Assembly (NCBI GenBank): GCA_963812255.1
Contig: CAWEUM010000001.1
Location: forward strand, 62,001 to 126,000
Reading direction: 5' to 3'
DNA length: 64,000 nucleotides
DNA from: DATJGR01 sp963812255
GTDB taxonomy: Bacteria > Pseudomonadota > Gammaproteobacteria > Pseudomonadales > Azotimanducaceae
The notes beneath the pieces are model-generated. The model made no database searches. It was not told the DNA's origin and saw only the letters and a program-made list of their open reading frames with translations. Shown piece by piece: positions 1 through 7,885 of the stretch. Made by a program: the position numbers and the translations under genes. The first letter of the stretch is position 1, and each line of letters begins with the position of its first letter.

Positions 1-2
1 CG

Positions 3-149
3 GACACGCGCCCGATCGTCGTCGATCTGCGCGAGCCCGCCAACTTTGCGGCGCTCAAGGTCGAGCACGACACCGTGGTGTGGGAAAACGGCTTCGATCT
101 GGCGCCGGAGTACATGAGGGCAAATTTGCGGAAACGCGCTCGCGCATAA
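3..149 (+). CDS. DUF2442 domain protein, 3' end only
   Basis: The frame is open from the left edge and ends at TAA 147-149, giving 48 residues of a C-terminus. The text RPIVVDLREP, then an ALKVEHDTVVWENG stretch and FDLAPEYM, matches what I know of DUF2442, a small protein often encoded beside a DUF4160 partner in toxin-antitoxin-like pairs. The start and any partner lie outside the window, so only family membership can be called. The tail is very basic (LRKRARA). Confidence 0.7.
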   Translation, partial: DTRPIVVDLREPANFAALKVEHDTVVWENGFDLAPEYMRANLRKRARA

Positions 150-225
150 CCGATGGCCTGGCGCGCGCGATCTCCACGCGGTGGCGCAAACGCTGGATGC
201 ATCAGTCGCGCGGCCGCGACACGCT

Positions 226-330
226 TCAGCCGCGCAGCAACATCTTGCCCCTCAGTTCGCCTGTCGGCTACCCGTCGCGCATGAACACGGCACCGCCGGG
301 GAAGTCGTGCACGTACGCCACGTCGAATAC
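226..330 (-). pseudogene. Broken second copy of the amidohydrolase 3' end
   Basis: Read on the minus strand, this stretch gives YVHDFPGGA, VFMRDG, a TAG stop, then PTGELRGKMLLRG and TGA. The intact amidohydrolase at 1353-2363 ends with YVHDFPGGAGRYVQ..., VFMRDGEPTGELRGKMLLSG. The copy lacks 18 codons in frame between GGA and VFM, and GAG (E) has become TAG. It is therefore a decayed duplicate of the last part of that gene, lying on the far side of the HNH gene. The similarity begins near 330 and ends with the stop codon. Confidence 0.75.
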
Positions 331-383
331 GTATCCGACCTCATCCGACCCCTTCGTTCTCTTTGCTGGTCGCGCGAAGCGAT

Positions 384-1307
384 CTAGTAATCTCTCAGAT
401 TCTGCATACGCCACTCCAGGCTCGTCGGCGACGGCCGAAACTTCGCCTCCCCGTAGAAGATCACATCCTTCCCGTCCAGCTCGACCAGCGGCCGGTTGTC
501 GGGAATGCGCGTCTCGATGATGCGAGACACGTGCCACTTCAGATCGGGACCTGGCGCGATCAGGTTCTGATCGAGCGCACGGTGGAATGTTGGCGTTAGC
601 GCCATGCCATTGCGTGGATCGTTGTTCTGCGTCTCGGCGTACGGAATCAGGTGGGCCGCATCGATCAATCCCCAGGCGCCCGGCACGATCAACCGCCAGC
701 CGGTCGCGGCGCAGCGGTAGTCGTAGGCCTGCAACACGACGTTGCGGAACGCAGCCTGCCCCACGCGTGGCGCGACCGTGTAGGGCGGCGGCGTGCCTTC
801 GCGCAGCGTCAGTTCGTAGGCATCCTCTTCGGAGTGTGAGGCCATGGCGCGGTTCAGTTCGGACGCTTTGTCGGCGAACCAACGCTCGATCAAGGCGTTG
901 CCCAGTGCAGCTCTCGCCGAGGGGTCGCGCACGTATCGGTAGAGATCCGCATCCAGCTCGACGTGATCGACGTTCTCCTGAATGTCGGCATGACTCCTGG
1001 CCGTGCGCATCGCCGCCAATCGGGATTCGCGACCGGCGATCGGAATCAGATGCCAGAACCCATCGCCGCGCAGATGAAAGAACGGGAAGTAGGCGTTTGC
1101 GTGATCCGTGGCACTCCGCACGATGTCGAAGTAGGCGTCGTAGCGTTCGAGCAGATTCGGTAGATAACGGATCTCGTTCTTTTCTAACGCACCGGCTTCG
1201 GCCAGATCGAGCACAGCGAGCAGCATGCACGGTTTGTGCGGGCTGGTGGATCGTGCAGTGTTGACGCGCAGCTTCGCAAACGCTGTGGTGTATTCATCGA
1301 GGCGCAT
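384..1307 (-). CDS. HNH endonuclease, restriction-type
   Basis: The 307-residue product has an N-terminal half (about 1-150) like stand-alone restriction HNH proteins, with APHKP-type text here as SPHKPCMLLAVLDL. A C-terminal HNH fold lies at about 198-250: YRCAATGW, DAAHLIPY (H219), NGMALTPTFHRALD (N233, H242). These are the expected metal-binding and catalytic histidines and asparagine, so the nuclease site looks intact. No methyltransferase is adjacent, so its biological target is unknown. It could be a solitary restriction enzyme or a selfish nuclease. It sits between an amidohydrolase gene and a broken duplicate of that gene's 3' end, which suggests it arrived by insertion. Confidence 0.8.
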   Translation of the reverse strand: MRLDEYTTAFAKLRVNTARSTSPHKPCMLLAVLDLAEAGALEKNEIRYLPNLLERYDAYFDIVRSATDHANAYFPFFHLRGDGFWHLIPIAGRESRLAAMRTARSHADIQENVDHVELDADLYRYVRDPSARAALGNALIERWFADKASELNRAMASHSEEDAYELTLREGTPPPYTVAPRVGQAAFRNVVLQAYDYRCAATGWRLIVPGAWGLIDAAHLIPYAETQNNDPRNGMALTPTFHRALDQNLIAPGPDLKWHVSRIIETRIPDNRPLVELDGKDVIFYGEAKFRPSPTSLEWRMQNLRDY

Positions 1308-1352
1308 ACGTATTCGACGCCGATCGAAACACTCGTCGTGCTTGGCGACGCT

Positions 1353-2363
1353 TCAGCCGCTCAACAACATCTTGCCCCTCAGCTCCCCCGTTGGCTCGCC
1401 ATCGCGCATGAACACACGCCCATTGACCAACGTCGCTGCATAGCCGCGTGCCTTCTGCACGTAGCGGCCCGCGCCGCCGGGGAAGTCGTGGACGTACTCG
1501 GGTGCCTCCAGCGCGAGTTGATCGAGATCGATCACGTTGACGTCGGCGAAAGCGCCTGCGGCGAGCCGGCCGCGGTCCTTCACACCGAAGATCGCTGCGG
1601 TGTCGGACGTCCAGCGGCGGATCGCTTCCTCGACGCTGATCACTTTGCGGTCGCGCACCCAGTGCGCGAGCAGCCACGACGGCTGGCTCGCGTCCATGAT
1701 CTGGCCGACGTGCGCGCCGGAATCGGCAAGCCCCATCGCCACGGTCGGATTCAGCAGCATCTCGCGCACCGCGTTCTGATTCTGATTCAGGAACGCGAAG
1801 TAGCAGGCGGCGCGGCCGTCGGTTTCCAGCGCGAGGTCGATGAACGCACCCACTGCGCTGGTGTTGCGGCGGCGCGCGTGCGCTGCGAGTGAGCGCTCCG
1901 GATCGTTGTGATAGGTGACGTCGTCCGGCAGCAGCACATAGAGCTGCTCGGCCGGCATGCCGTCGGCGGTCTCCGCCACTGCAGCGATCAGCTCGGCGCG
2001 ATCGCGCTGCAGGATGGCGAGCTTTTCGTCGAGCGGCTTGCCGCGCAGCGCCTGCCAGGCCGGGAAGCGATCGTACGGCGTGCGGTGATGGACGCCGAAC
2101 AGCACGCCGATGCCGCGCGAGGTGGTTTGCGGCCGCAGGTTCGCGCCGCGCGCGTTCTCGCGCTCGCAGACGTCGATCACGCGCTTGTACAGATCCGGCC
2201 GGCGCGCGCTCTCGGTGAGGCCGAACGTGACCGCCACGCCGTTGGCGCGGCTGATCTCGCCCAACAGTTCCACTTCGCGGCACGTGTTGTCGAGCGCATC
2301 GTTGTCGCGCTCACCGAGCCGCGCGGCGGCCTCGAACACACCGCGGTGATGTTTGCCGAGCAC
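1353..2363 (-). pseudogene. N-terminally truncated D-aminoacylase-type amidohydrolase
   Basis: This 336-codon frame matches the C-terminal part of the N-acyl-D-amino-acid deacylase group of the amidohydrolase superfamily, whose members are usually 480-580 residues. The conserved GLADSGAHVGQ segment (about 211-221, with the catalytic/metal Asp) and the C-terminal beta-sandwich text (FADVNVIDLD, YVHDFPGGA, VNGRVFMRDG) are present. The N-terminal metal-binding HxH region is absent. The frame begins with a GTG that directly abuts the oppositely oriented nuclease gene at 2369, so the 5' part was probably lost in a rearrangement. The remaining protein should be inactive, although the frame itself is undamaged. 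No ribosome-binding site is evident. Confidence 0.7.
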
Positions 2364-2368
2364 GCGGG

Positions 2369-2923
2369 GTGCTGGTCGGGATCCTTCTGATCGTCGGTGT
2401 CGCCGGCATCAACATCATCGGCCAGTTCCGCGACCCCAGCGACCAATCCGACGGTCTGCTCGGCCCGGCGCCGGCGAATGCGATCGACGGTGAAACGCTG
2501 TTCGTCAAAGGCATCGAAGTGCAGCTGATCGGCATCGATGCGATGGAACCGGATCAGACCTGCCTCGATCGAAATGGTGCCGACTACAGCTGCGGACGGG
2601 CTGCGACGCGTCACCTCGAACAGCTCGTCTCAGACCGTCCCATCGTTTGTCTGCCGCTGTTTGCAGTGAGTAAGTCGCGCATCGTCGCGTCGTGCAATCT
2701 GATCCCGGAGGGTTCGCCGCCACCGAAAAACTCCACCGAATATCTCGCCGCGGACCGGCGCAACAGCCTCTCGGGCCGGAGGGTGCGCGACGGTTACGCA
2801 CTCACCGTCGGCGTCGGCAAGAAATACATTCAACAGGAAGAACTCGATGCCCAGCGCGAGCGCATCGGTATCTGGGCCGGCTCATTCGAACCCCCGTGGA
2901 TGTATCGGTCGCATCACGATTGA
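2369..2923 (+). CDS. Thermonuclease (SNase)-like protein, divergent, membrane-anchored
   Basis: The 184-residue product starts with a hydrophobic stretch (about 1-17, VGILLIVGVAGINIIG), a likely membrane anchor. An SNase-like core follows: DGETLFV...GIEVQLIGIDAMEPDQTC, CGRAATRHLEQLV, a central strand ending VASCNL, and YIQQEELDAQRERIGIWAGSF...P. The IGIDAMEPDQTC and GIWAG signatures fit the thermonuclease family. The region expected to carry the central catalytic arginine reads SKSRIVASC instead of DRYGR-like text, so activity is doubtful. The GTG at 2369 is only the first available start: the frame is open further upstream across the junction with the truncated amidohydrolase, so the true N-terminus may be lost. 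Confidence 0.6.
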   Translation: MLVGILLIVGVAGINIIGQFRDPSDQSDGLLGPAPANAIDGETLFVKGIEVQLIGIDAMEPDQTCLDRNGADYSCGRAATRHLEQLVSDRPIVCLPLFAVSKSRIVASCNLIPEGSPPPKNSTEYLAADRRNSLSGRRVRDGYALTVGVGKKYIQQEELDAQRERIGIWAGSFEPPWMYRSHHD

Positions 2924-3076
2924 GGATTCGGCGCAACTTCAAGAGGGCGCGTGATGTGACAGCGGAAGATGCGCGTGTTGTAAAATACGAGCAGTGGCTC
3001 CCGTGAATCCGCGCAGCAGCCCGCGGTCTCGATCAGGTAGCGAGATCAGTGTTCCTCGAACGGGGTTAGAGAGGTC

Positions 3077-3106
3077 AGAGTGCCTTTCTGCCGCAGAAAG
3101 CACTCT
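3077..3106. repeat. REP-like palindromic hairpin
   Basis: AGAGTGCCTTTCTG and CAGAAAGCACTCT form a 13-bp stem with one bulged C and a CCG loop. It is preceded by GAGGTC and followed by GCCCCC, with no T-run, so it is not a typical intrinsic terminator. The outline GGTCAGAGTGCCTTTC resembles palindromes mobilised by REP-associated Y1 transposases in many proteobacteria; that link is inference. It sits just upstream of the aminotransferase promoter region. Confidence 0.45.
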
Positions 3107-3154
3107 GCCCCCTCGCCCGCTACAATGCAACGAATCATGCTACGCGAGCCGCCG

Positions 3155-4882
3155 ATGCCGCACGAAGCCAGTTTCGAATATCTGCGCGAGCAGATCGTCG
3201 GTGTCGATGCGACCTTTGCGACACCGTTCGGCGAGCGATTGATGGTGTACTGCGACTACACGGCCTCCGGCCGTTGTCTGCTGTTCATCGAGAACTATCT
3301 GCAGAGCTTGCAGCGCACCTACGCCAACACCCACACCGAAGATGACACCAGCGGCCGCACCATGACGCAGCTGCTGCACGAGGCCGAACAACTCATCAAG
3401 GACGCCGTCAACGCCGGCCCCGACGGACGCATCATCGCCACTGGAACCGGCGCCACCGGTGCGATCACGAAGCTGCAGCAGATCCTCGGCGTGTACTGTC
3501 CGCCGGCGACACGCGCGCGGCTGAACGCGCTGCACGGCGAATGCTTTGGTACCACGCAGAGCGAGGTCTACGACGCCTACCTGCGAGCGCACCAGCCAGT
3601 TGTCTTCGTCGGCCCGTTCGAGCATCACTCCAACGAGGTGTCATGGCGACAAGGCTTCGCCACTGTCGTCGAGGTGCGTCTGAACGCCGATGGTGGCATC
3701 GATCTCGAGCATCTAGAAACGCTGCTGCGCGCGCCCGAGTACCAGAGTCGCTTGCGCATCGGCTCGTTTTCGGCGGCATCGAACGTCACCGGAATGCGTA
3801 CGCCAGTGCATGCGATCGCTGCGCTGCTGCATCAGCACGGTGCGATCGCGTGTTTCGACTACGCGGCGAATGCGCCGTACGAGGCCATCGACATGAATCC
3901 GCCGGCCGGCGCGGACGGCGACCGCTCCCTCGACGCGGTCTTCATCTCACCCCACAAATACATCGGTGGGCCTGGCTCGAGCGGCGTGCTGGTGTTCAAC
4001 CGGCGCCTCTATCAGGAGTTGCTCGCGCCAACCGTCGCGGCCGGCGGCACGGTCGATTACGTCAGCGAAACGGACCAGGATTTCATCCGCGACATCGAAG
4101 AACGTGAGAAGGCCGGTACGCCCGGCACGCTGCAGATCGTCAAGGCAGCGCTGGCGTTCGCCGTGAAGGACTGGATCGGTGTCGAGCGCATCGAGACCCG
4201 CGAGCACGCGCTGTTGTGTCGCGCGCTGCAGCGTTGGCAGGACACGCCCAACATCGAGATCCTCGGCAACCCGGACCCGGTGCGGCGTATCGGCGTCGTG
4301 TCGTTCAATATCACGGACGCCGCCGGTCGGTATCTGCACCCGAAGCTGCTCACCGCCCTGCTGGACGATCTGTTCGGCATCCAGTCGCGCGCGGGGTGTT
4401 CGTGCGCCGGCCCGTACGGACATCGTCTGCTCGGCATCGACGCAGCGCGCTCCAACCGTTATCGCGCCTGCGTCGCGCAGGGCTTCGGCGGTATCAAGCC
4501 AGGCTGGTGCCGGATCGGTTTCCACTACGCTATGGACGATGCCGAAGCCGACTACATCATCCGCGCAGTGGGATTCATCGCCGCGCACGGTCACCGCTTC
4601 GTGGCGCTGTACCGCTTCGACCTCGCTACCGGTACATGGACCCATGCGGCTACGTGCGCGCCGTGCGAACATCTGTCTTTTGATGCGGCTTTGCATACCC
4701 GTCGAGTCGAACCTTCGGCGCGTCCCGCGGCCGAACGCAAGGCTATGTACCAGCAGTTCCTCGACGACGCGCAGCACTGGGCGGACACACTGGCCGGCCA
4801 GTCCTGCGACAACGACGCGCGTCTGCCCGGCGAACTCGGCGAGCTGCAGTTCTTCGCGCTGCACACGACCTGCCTGCGGTAG
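3155..4882 (+). CDS. Class V aminotransferase / cysteine desulfurase-like protein
   Basis: This is a fold-type I PLP enzyme. FDYAA carries the Asp that pairs with the pyridine nitrogen, and FISPHKYIGGPGSSG carries the Schiff-base lysine (about K268 from this start). IATGTGATGAI is the phosphate loop. A Cys-rich QSRAGCSCAGPYGH motif near the small domain recalls the RxGxxC loop of cysteine desulfurases. The protein is about 575 residues, longer than the roughly 400 of IscS/SufS, with a C-terminal extension rich in Cys and His (TCAPCEH). ATGs at 3125 and 3137 are also in frame. I chose 3155 because a TACAAT -10-like box lies at 3122-3127. The substrate is unknown. Confidence 0.75.
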   Translation: MPHEASFEYLREQIVGVDATFATPFGERLMVYCDYTASGRCLLFIENYLQSLQRTYANTHTEDDTSGRTMTQLLHEAEQLIKDAVNAGPDGRIIATGTGATGAITKLQQILGVYCPPATRARLNALHGECFGTTQSEVYDAYLRAHQPVVFVGPFEHHSNEVSWRQGFATVVEVRLNADGGIDLEHLETLLRAPEYQSRLRIGSFSAASNVTGMRTPVHAIAALLHQHGAIACFDYAANAPYEAIDMNPPAGADGDRSLDAVFISPHKYIGGPGSSGVLVFNRRLYQELLAPTVAAGGTVDYVSETDQDFIRDIEEREKAGTPGTLQIVKAALAFAVKDWIGVERIETREHALLCRALQRWQDTPNIEILGNPDPVRRIGVVSFNITDAAGRYLHPKLLTALLDDLFGIQSRAGCSCAGPYGHRLLGIDAARSNRYRACVAQGFGGIKPGWCRIGFHYAMDDAEADYIIRAVGFIAAHGHRFVALYRFDLATGTWTHAATCAPCEHLSFDAALHTRRVEPSARPAAERKAMYQQFLDDAQHWADTLAGQSCDNDARLPGELGELQFFALHTTCLR

Positions 4883-4971
4883 AAGGATCACGGTGCACAA
4901 CGGATCGGTCGCGCGCGTGGCAATGGGTCGGCTGACGGCCAGCCCGATGTCCAGTCTCCACGTCGCACGAA

Positions 4972-6138
4972 TCAGTGCGCCGACATTGCTTCCTTCATCG
5001 AATCCATGGCCTGGTCGATGGTGAAGCTGGCGGCCCGCTGACTGGGTGGAAACTCCTTGAACGTCGCCAGGAACTGACCAACGTAGGTCGATGCGGGCAG
5101 CAACAGATACACGTGATCCAGGTACCAGTCCCAGTAAGTGTTGGAGGTGACGTCCGTCCGTTCGTAGGGATCGGCGCGCAGGTTGAATAGCTTGGGAATG
5201 CGCGTGTGCATGAAGGGCTCGGCCCAGACGGCCAAGGTGCCGGTCGCCCGCTGCTCGGCGAAGACGGCCTTCCAGTTGTGGTAGCGCAGGCGCGTCAGGT
5301 CGCCATCGTCGGAAAAGTAGAATAACTCCTCCTGGTTCTCGTTGCGGAAGGGCGTCATGGCCACATCGGGCCACGTATTCATGTGCGGGCCGTTGTCCGT
5401 GGACTAGATGACGATGGTGTCGCCGGTAATGCCCGCATCGTCGATTGCCTTCGGCACCGTGCCCACGTTGCGATCGTGGTCGATCATGGTGTCGGCATAC
5501 TGGCCGTTCCAGCGCCCGGCCCGGCCGATGCTTTCGGGCTTGGTGTGGGTCCGGAAATGCATATGGGTGAAGTTCACCCAGACGAACATCGGCTTGCCGG
5601 ACTTTGCCTGCTTGTCGATGCATTCCGCGGCGCGCGCCGCAATGTCATCGTCGATGGTCTCCATCCGCTTTTTGGTCAGCGGCCCGGTGTCCTCGATCTT
5701 CTGGGTGCCGTCAGGATTTGCATAGCTGTGAATGACGCCCCGGGGACCAAAATCCTTGCGGAAATTGGGAAAGTCCTGGGGCGACGGGTAGTCCGGCAGC
5801 TCGGGCTCTTCTTCCGCATTCAGGTGATAGAGGTTGCCGTAAAATTCGTCAAACCCGTGATTGGTCGGCAGGAACTCGTCCTTGTCGCCCAGGTGGTTCT
5901 TGCCGAATTGTGCTGTCGCGTAACCCTGCGCCTTCAAGAGTTTCGCCATGGTGACGTCGCGCTTCTGGAGGACTTGGTTGGCGCCTGGCATGCCCACCTT
6001 CGACAAGCCCGTCCGGAACACGCTCTGGCCGGTGATGAAGGCGGATCGGCCGGCCGTGCAACTTTGCTCGCCGTAGTAGTCCGTGAATTTCACGCCCTCG
6101 GCGGCGACGCGATCGATGTTCGGCGTCTGGAACCCCAT
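4972..6138 (-). pseudogene. Arylsulfatase pseudogene (nonsense, deletion, lost N-terminus)
   Basis: Two adjoining frames (6138-5404 and 5382-4972) are parts of one family S1 sulfatase. The formylglycine motif SCTAGRSAFITGQ is present in the first part. TIVI is followed by TAG and then STDNGPHMN, where the family has IYSTDNGPHMN, so a single Tyr codon became a stop. After MTPFRNEN the text jumps directly to FYFSDDGDLTRLRYHNWK; family members have roughly 70-85 residues between these blocks, so there is also an internal deletion. The first codon falls at MGFQTPNIDR, so the N-terminal metal-binding DD strand is missing. Three independent lesions make this a dead gene. Confidence 0.85.
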
Positions 6139-6310
6139 GACCTAACAATGCCGCGCCATGCGAATTCTAATTTCGCTGCCAATTTCATCAAGCCATCCGA
6201 GCGACGCTGCCGATGCTTCAGATCCGGCACTGCTCAGCGCAAGCCCCAGGTGGGCTTGAACGCACTGCAGCGCGGACTGCCGACGCCATCTTCCTTCCGC
6301 ATTCCGTTTG

Positions 6311-7144
6311 CTACGCGCTCTCGAGCGTCAGCGGGACAGGTCGACGACCGTCGACATCGGTAAACCCGATCTCGCGGGCATACGCTGCGGCGACGACGAC
6401 GCAACCGGTCAACTCGTGCCGCCGCGGATCGACACACAGATGCGCTATCGCCCGACCGGCAAACTGAGGGGATTCCGAGTTTGACAGATCGAGAAACTCG
6501 GCCGACTGCATCACGAGTTCCGTTCGCACGAGTCCGGGGTACAACGATATGACGCTCACGTTCTGATCGGACAACTCGCGCGCCATGTCTGCGGTGAGTC
6601 GGTCGGTTGCGGATTTCGCCGCGCCATAGATCGCATTGCCGAGATACTTCTGCGCGGCCCAGTACGAGATGTTGACGATCAGGCCGCTGCGCCTCGTGCA
6701 CATTTGACGCGCCGCGTACGCACTGCAGACGAATGCCGCGCGCACACCACCGTGGAACATCGCGTCCCACCGCCACGTCGGCTGTTCCCAGAATGGCAAC
6801 GACCACGTGTACTGGCCGTTTTCGACCATCCGCTCGTAACCGGACCAGGCGGCATTGACTAACACGTCGATCCGCCTCTCGCGATCGACGACGTAACCGA
6901 ATGCACGCTCGGTATCGGCATCGTCGGAATGATCGCAACGAATGGCCAGATGTCGTCCCGAACGATCTGCTTCGTCGGCCGCGCGACGGTTCGACGCGGC
7001 ATCGTCTCGTGCACTCACGGAGCGACCTGTCACGTACACGCGTGCACCCGCATCGGTCAGCGCATCGGCAACACCTTTGCCAACACCACGCGTCCCGCCG
7101 GTGACGACTGCAACGAAGGACTCCAGGTTCGGCATTTGCGCCAC
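6311..7144 (-). CDS. SDR oxidoreductase, DHRS1-like
   Basis: The 277-residue short-chain dehydrogenase has the Rossmann motif TGGTRGVG (15-22), VLVNAAW (94-100), catalytic S160 (VNISYW), Y173 and K177 (YGAAK), and a PG motif (LYPGLVRTE). The segment between Asn and Ser, with FWEQPTWRWDAMF, resembles the DHRS1-type SDR branch, whose members have a longer loop there. It presumably uses NAD(P)H to reduce or oxidise a carbonyl/alcohol substrate that I cannot name. It stands alone, between the dead sulfatase and the P460 gene, with no operon partner. Confidence 0.8.
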   Translation of the reverse strand: MAQMPNLESFVAVVTGGTRGVGKGVADALTDAGARVYVTGRSVSARDDAASNRRAADEADRSGRHLAIRCDHSDDADTERAFGYVVDRERRIDVLVNAAWSGYERMVENGQYTWSLPFWEQPTWRWDAMFHGGVRAAFVCSAYAARQMCTRRSGLIVNISYWAAQKYLGNAIYGAAKSATDRLTADMARELSDQNVSVISLYPGLVRTELVMQSAEFLDLSNSESPQFAGRAIAHLCVDPRRHELTGCVVVAAAYAREIGFTDVDGRRPVPLTLESA

Positions 7145-7256
7145 TTCGTTAGAAATTCATACGCATCGATTCGAGCATCATCGTTACCTTCTGCTGCATC
7201 TCCGCGATTCTGATCTTCGTCAAGCACTCCTCCGTTCGACCCTGACGCCCGGCCAT

Positions 7257-7814
7257 TCACCTCTTCCCGTACTCTGTGAAGATATAGTCCTTTGCCGCAA
7301 CTGTCTTATGACACGCGAAGCCGCAATTGGCGCCGGTCCCATCGGGCAGGAACGTGTCGGATGCGGGATCGTAGACGAATACCGCGTAGGCCCATCCTTT
7401 CGTCTTCGGGAATCGCTTGATGTCCTTCTCGATCAAAAATACGTCTTGCAGGCTGTCGGGTATCTTCACATCGAACGGAGCTTCCGCACTCTTCTTCGGT
7501 TTCCACTCGATCTGCGCGATCTTCGAACCATCCGGGAAGGGCTTGCCGTTGGCCGGAACGCCTGCGCGGTAGGCCTGGATCATCGTGGGGTTGGCGACCA
7601 TCACCTTGAGCAATTCTCCGGTCTGGCTGACAGCAACCACCTGCCAGCTTTCATATCCCTTGAAGTCGGAGAACGGGAGACCATTCGGTACTCGCAAGGT
7701 GTATTTGTCCTGCGCGGCGAGTGCCAGTCCGCCGAGGGAGACAAGCAGTGTTGCGAAGGCGAGGGCCGCAGCCGATCGTGAGCCGCGGATTGGCCGCGAG
7801 AGTTTTTCGAACAT
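7257..7814 (-). CDS. Cytochrome P460 family protein, secreted
   Basis: The 185-residue protein has an N-terminal signal peptide (basic MFEKLSRPIRGSR, then a hydrophobic run to about 33, cleavage near ALAA). The mature part has the P460-type beta fold text GYESWQVVAVSQTGELLKVM...NP and ends with ANCGFACHKTVAAKDYIFTEYGKR-like text. The haem site reads C164-G-F-A-C168-H169, that is CX3CH and not CX2CH. P460 cytochromes bind haem c, often cross-linked, and act on hydroxylamine or as peroxide/NO-related enzymes; the substrate here is unknown. The ATG at 7814 is chosen because it begins the signal peptide; the open frame runs further upstream. Confidence 0.75.
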   Translation of the reverse strand: MFEKLSRPIRGSRSAAALAFATLLVSLGGLALAAQDKYTLRVPNGLPFSDFKGYESWQVVAVSQTGELLKVMVANPTMIQAYRAGVPANGKPFPDGSKIAQIEWKPKKSAEAPFDVKIPDSLQDVFLIEKDIKRFPKTKGWAYAVFVYDPASDTFLPDGTGANCGFACHKTVAAKDYIFTEYGKR

Positions 7815-7885
7815 CGCTATCTCACATCGATCGGGTCTTTTGATTGTGCCTCTCGCGTACGTTGATGACACGCCTTGGGAGCGCA

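Noticed and set aside
268..1230. 320-codon frame overlapping the HNH gene
   Set aside because: It is Arg-rich shadow sequence of the HNH gene in another frame; only its last residues coincide with the amidohydrolase tail duplicate.
3947..5623. 558-codon minus-strand frame across the aminotransferase and sulfatase
   Set aside because: Composition is that of an antisense shadow; the aminotransferase and sulfatase frames carry clear family motifs.
6135..6150. GTTAGGT-like core at the cut 5' end of the sulfatase, and CCAACGG/GTTAGCGG words near 8693-8830, suggesting integron attC sites among small cassette-type genes
   Set aside because: No complete attC pairing (both simple sites with matching arms) could be assembled, the genes face both ways, and there is no integrase in the window.
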